5,460 bases of DNA from an uncultured Lactobacillus sp. (GTDB lineage: Bacteria; Bacillota; Bacilli; Lactobacillales; Lactobacillaceae), in the NCBI GenBank assembly GCA_937874185.1, contig CALNAK010000026.1, forward strand, positions 1 to 5,460, written 5' to 3'. This document shows positions 5,412 to 5,460 of this stretch, in pieces. How positions within the stretch are numbered: position 1 is the stretch's first letter; every line of letters starts with the position of its first letter. A program made the translations under genes and the position numbers. The notes below the pieces were generated by a model. The model was not told the DNA's origin and did not search any database. It worked only from the letters and a program-made list of their open reading frames with translations.

Positions 5412-5460
5412 CTGTCTCTTATACACATCTCCGAGCCCACGAGACATGCGCAGAGCTCGT
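5412..5460. other. Nextera/Tn5 sequencing adapter with index (artefact)
   Basis: Bases 5412-5430 are the reverse complement of the Tn5 mosaic end, 5431-5445 the rest of the read-2 adapter, and 5446-5453 (ATGCGCAG) the index, identical to the one at the left end. The last seven bases AGCTCGT match the start of the P7 tail ATCTCGT with one mismatch. Plastid sequence ends at 5411, 27 bases after trnM. Confidence 0.97.

Overview
This window is a piece of plastid (chloroplast) genome from a flowering plant. It comes from the large single-copy region and runs trnL-UAA, trnF-GAA, ndhJ, ndhK, ndhC, trnV-UAC, trnM-CAU in standard angiosperm order and orientation. Three points suggest a Brassicaceae source, all judged from memory of the family: the short (313 bp) trnL group I intron with its P6 loop, the 225-residue NdhK starting MNSIKFP, and the NdhJ and NdhC sequences. 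I could not run a search to confirm this or narrow the genus. I see no bacterial, viral or mobile-element content and no undescribed system. Within the plastid DNA, the ndhC/ndhK junction and the trnV intron repay a closer look.

The two ends are not biological. Bases 1-43 and 5412-5460 are Nextera (Tn5) library adapter with an 8-base index, in inverted orientation. Plastid sequence occupies about 44-5411.

Left part (44-2108, plus strand): the end of the trnT-trnL spacer with a candidate promoter, then trnL-UAA split by a group I intron, a 344 bp spacer with a candidate trnF promoter, trnF-GAA, and a 620 bp AT-rich spacer where trnF and ndhJ converge. Middle (2109-3795, minus strand): the ndhC-ndhK-ndhJ gene cluster, read from ndhC to ndhJ. 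It encodes three subunits of the plastid NADH dehydrogenase-like (NDH) complex, which carries cyclic electron flow around photosystem I. NdhK carries an iron-sulfur cluster, NdhJ is a peripheral-arm subunit, and NdhC is a membrane subunit at the arm junction. Right part (3796-5411): a 657 bp AT-rich leader and spacer, trnV-UAC on the minus strand split by a 601 bp group II intron, a 184 bp divergent spacer with a good bacterial-type promoter on each strand, and trnM-CAU on the plus strand. In other plastomes atpE follows trnM, but the fragment ends first.

All seven genes look intact. The transfer RNAs serve plastid translation, and the ndh cluster is probably co-transcribed from upstream of ndhC, perhaps with read-through from trnV.
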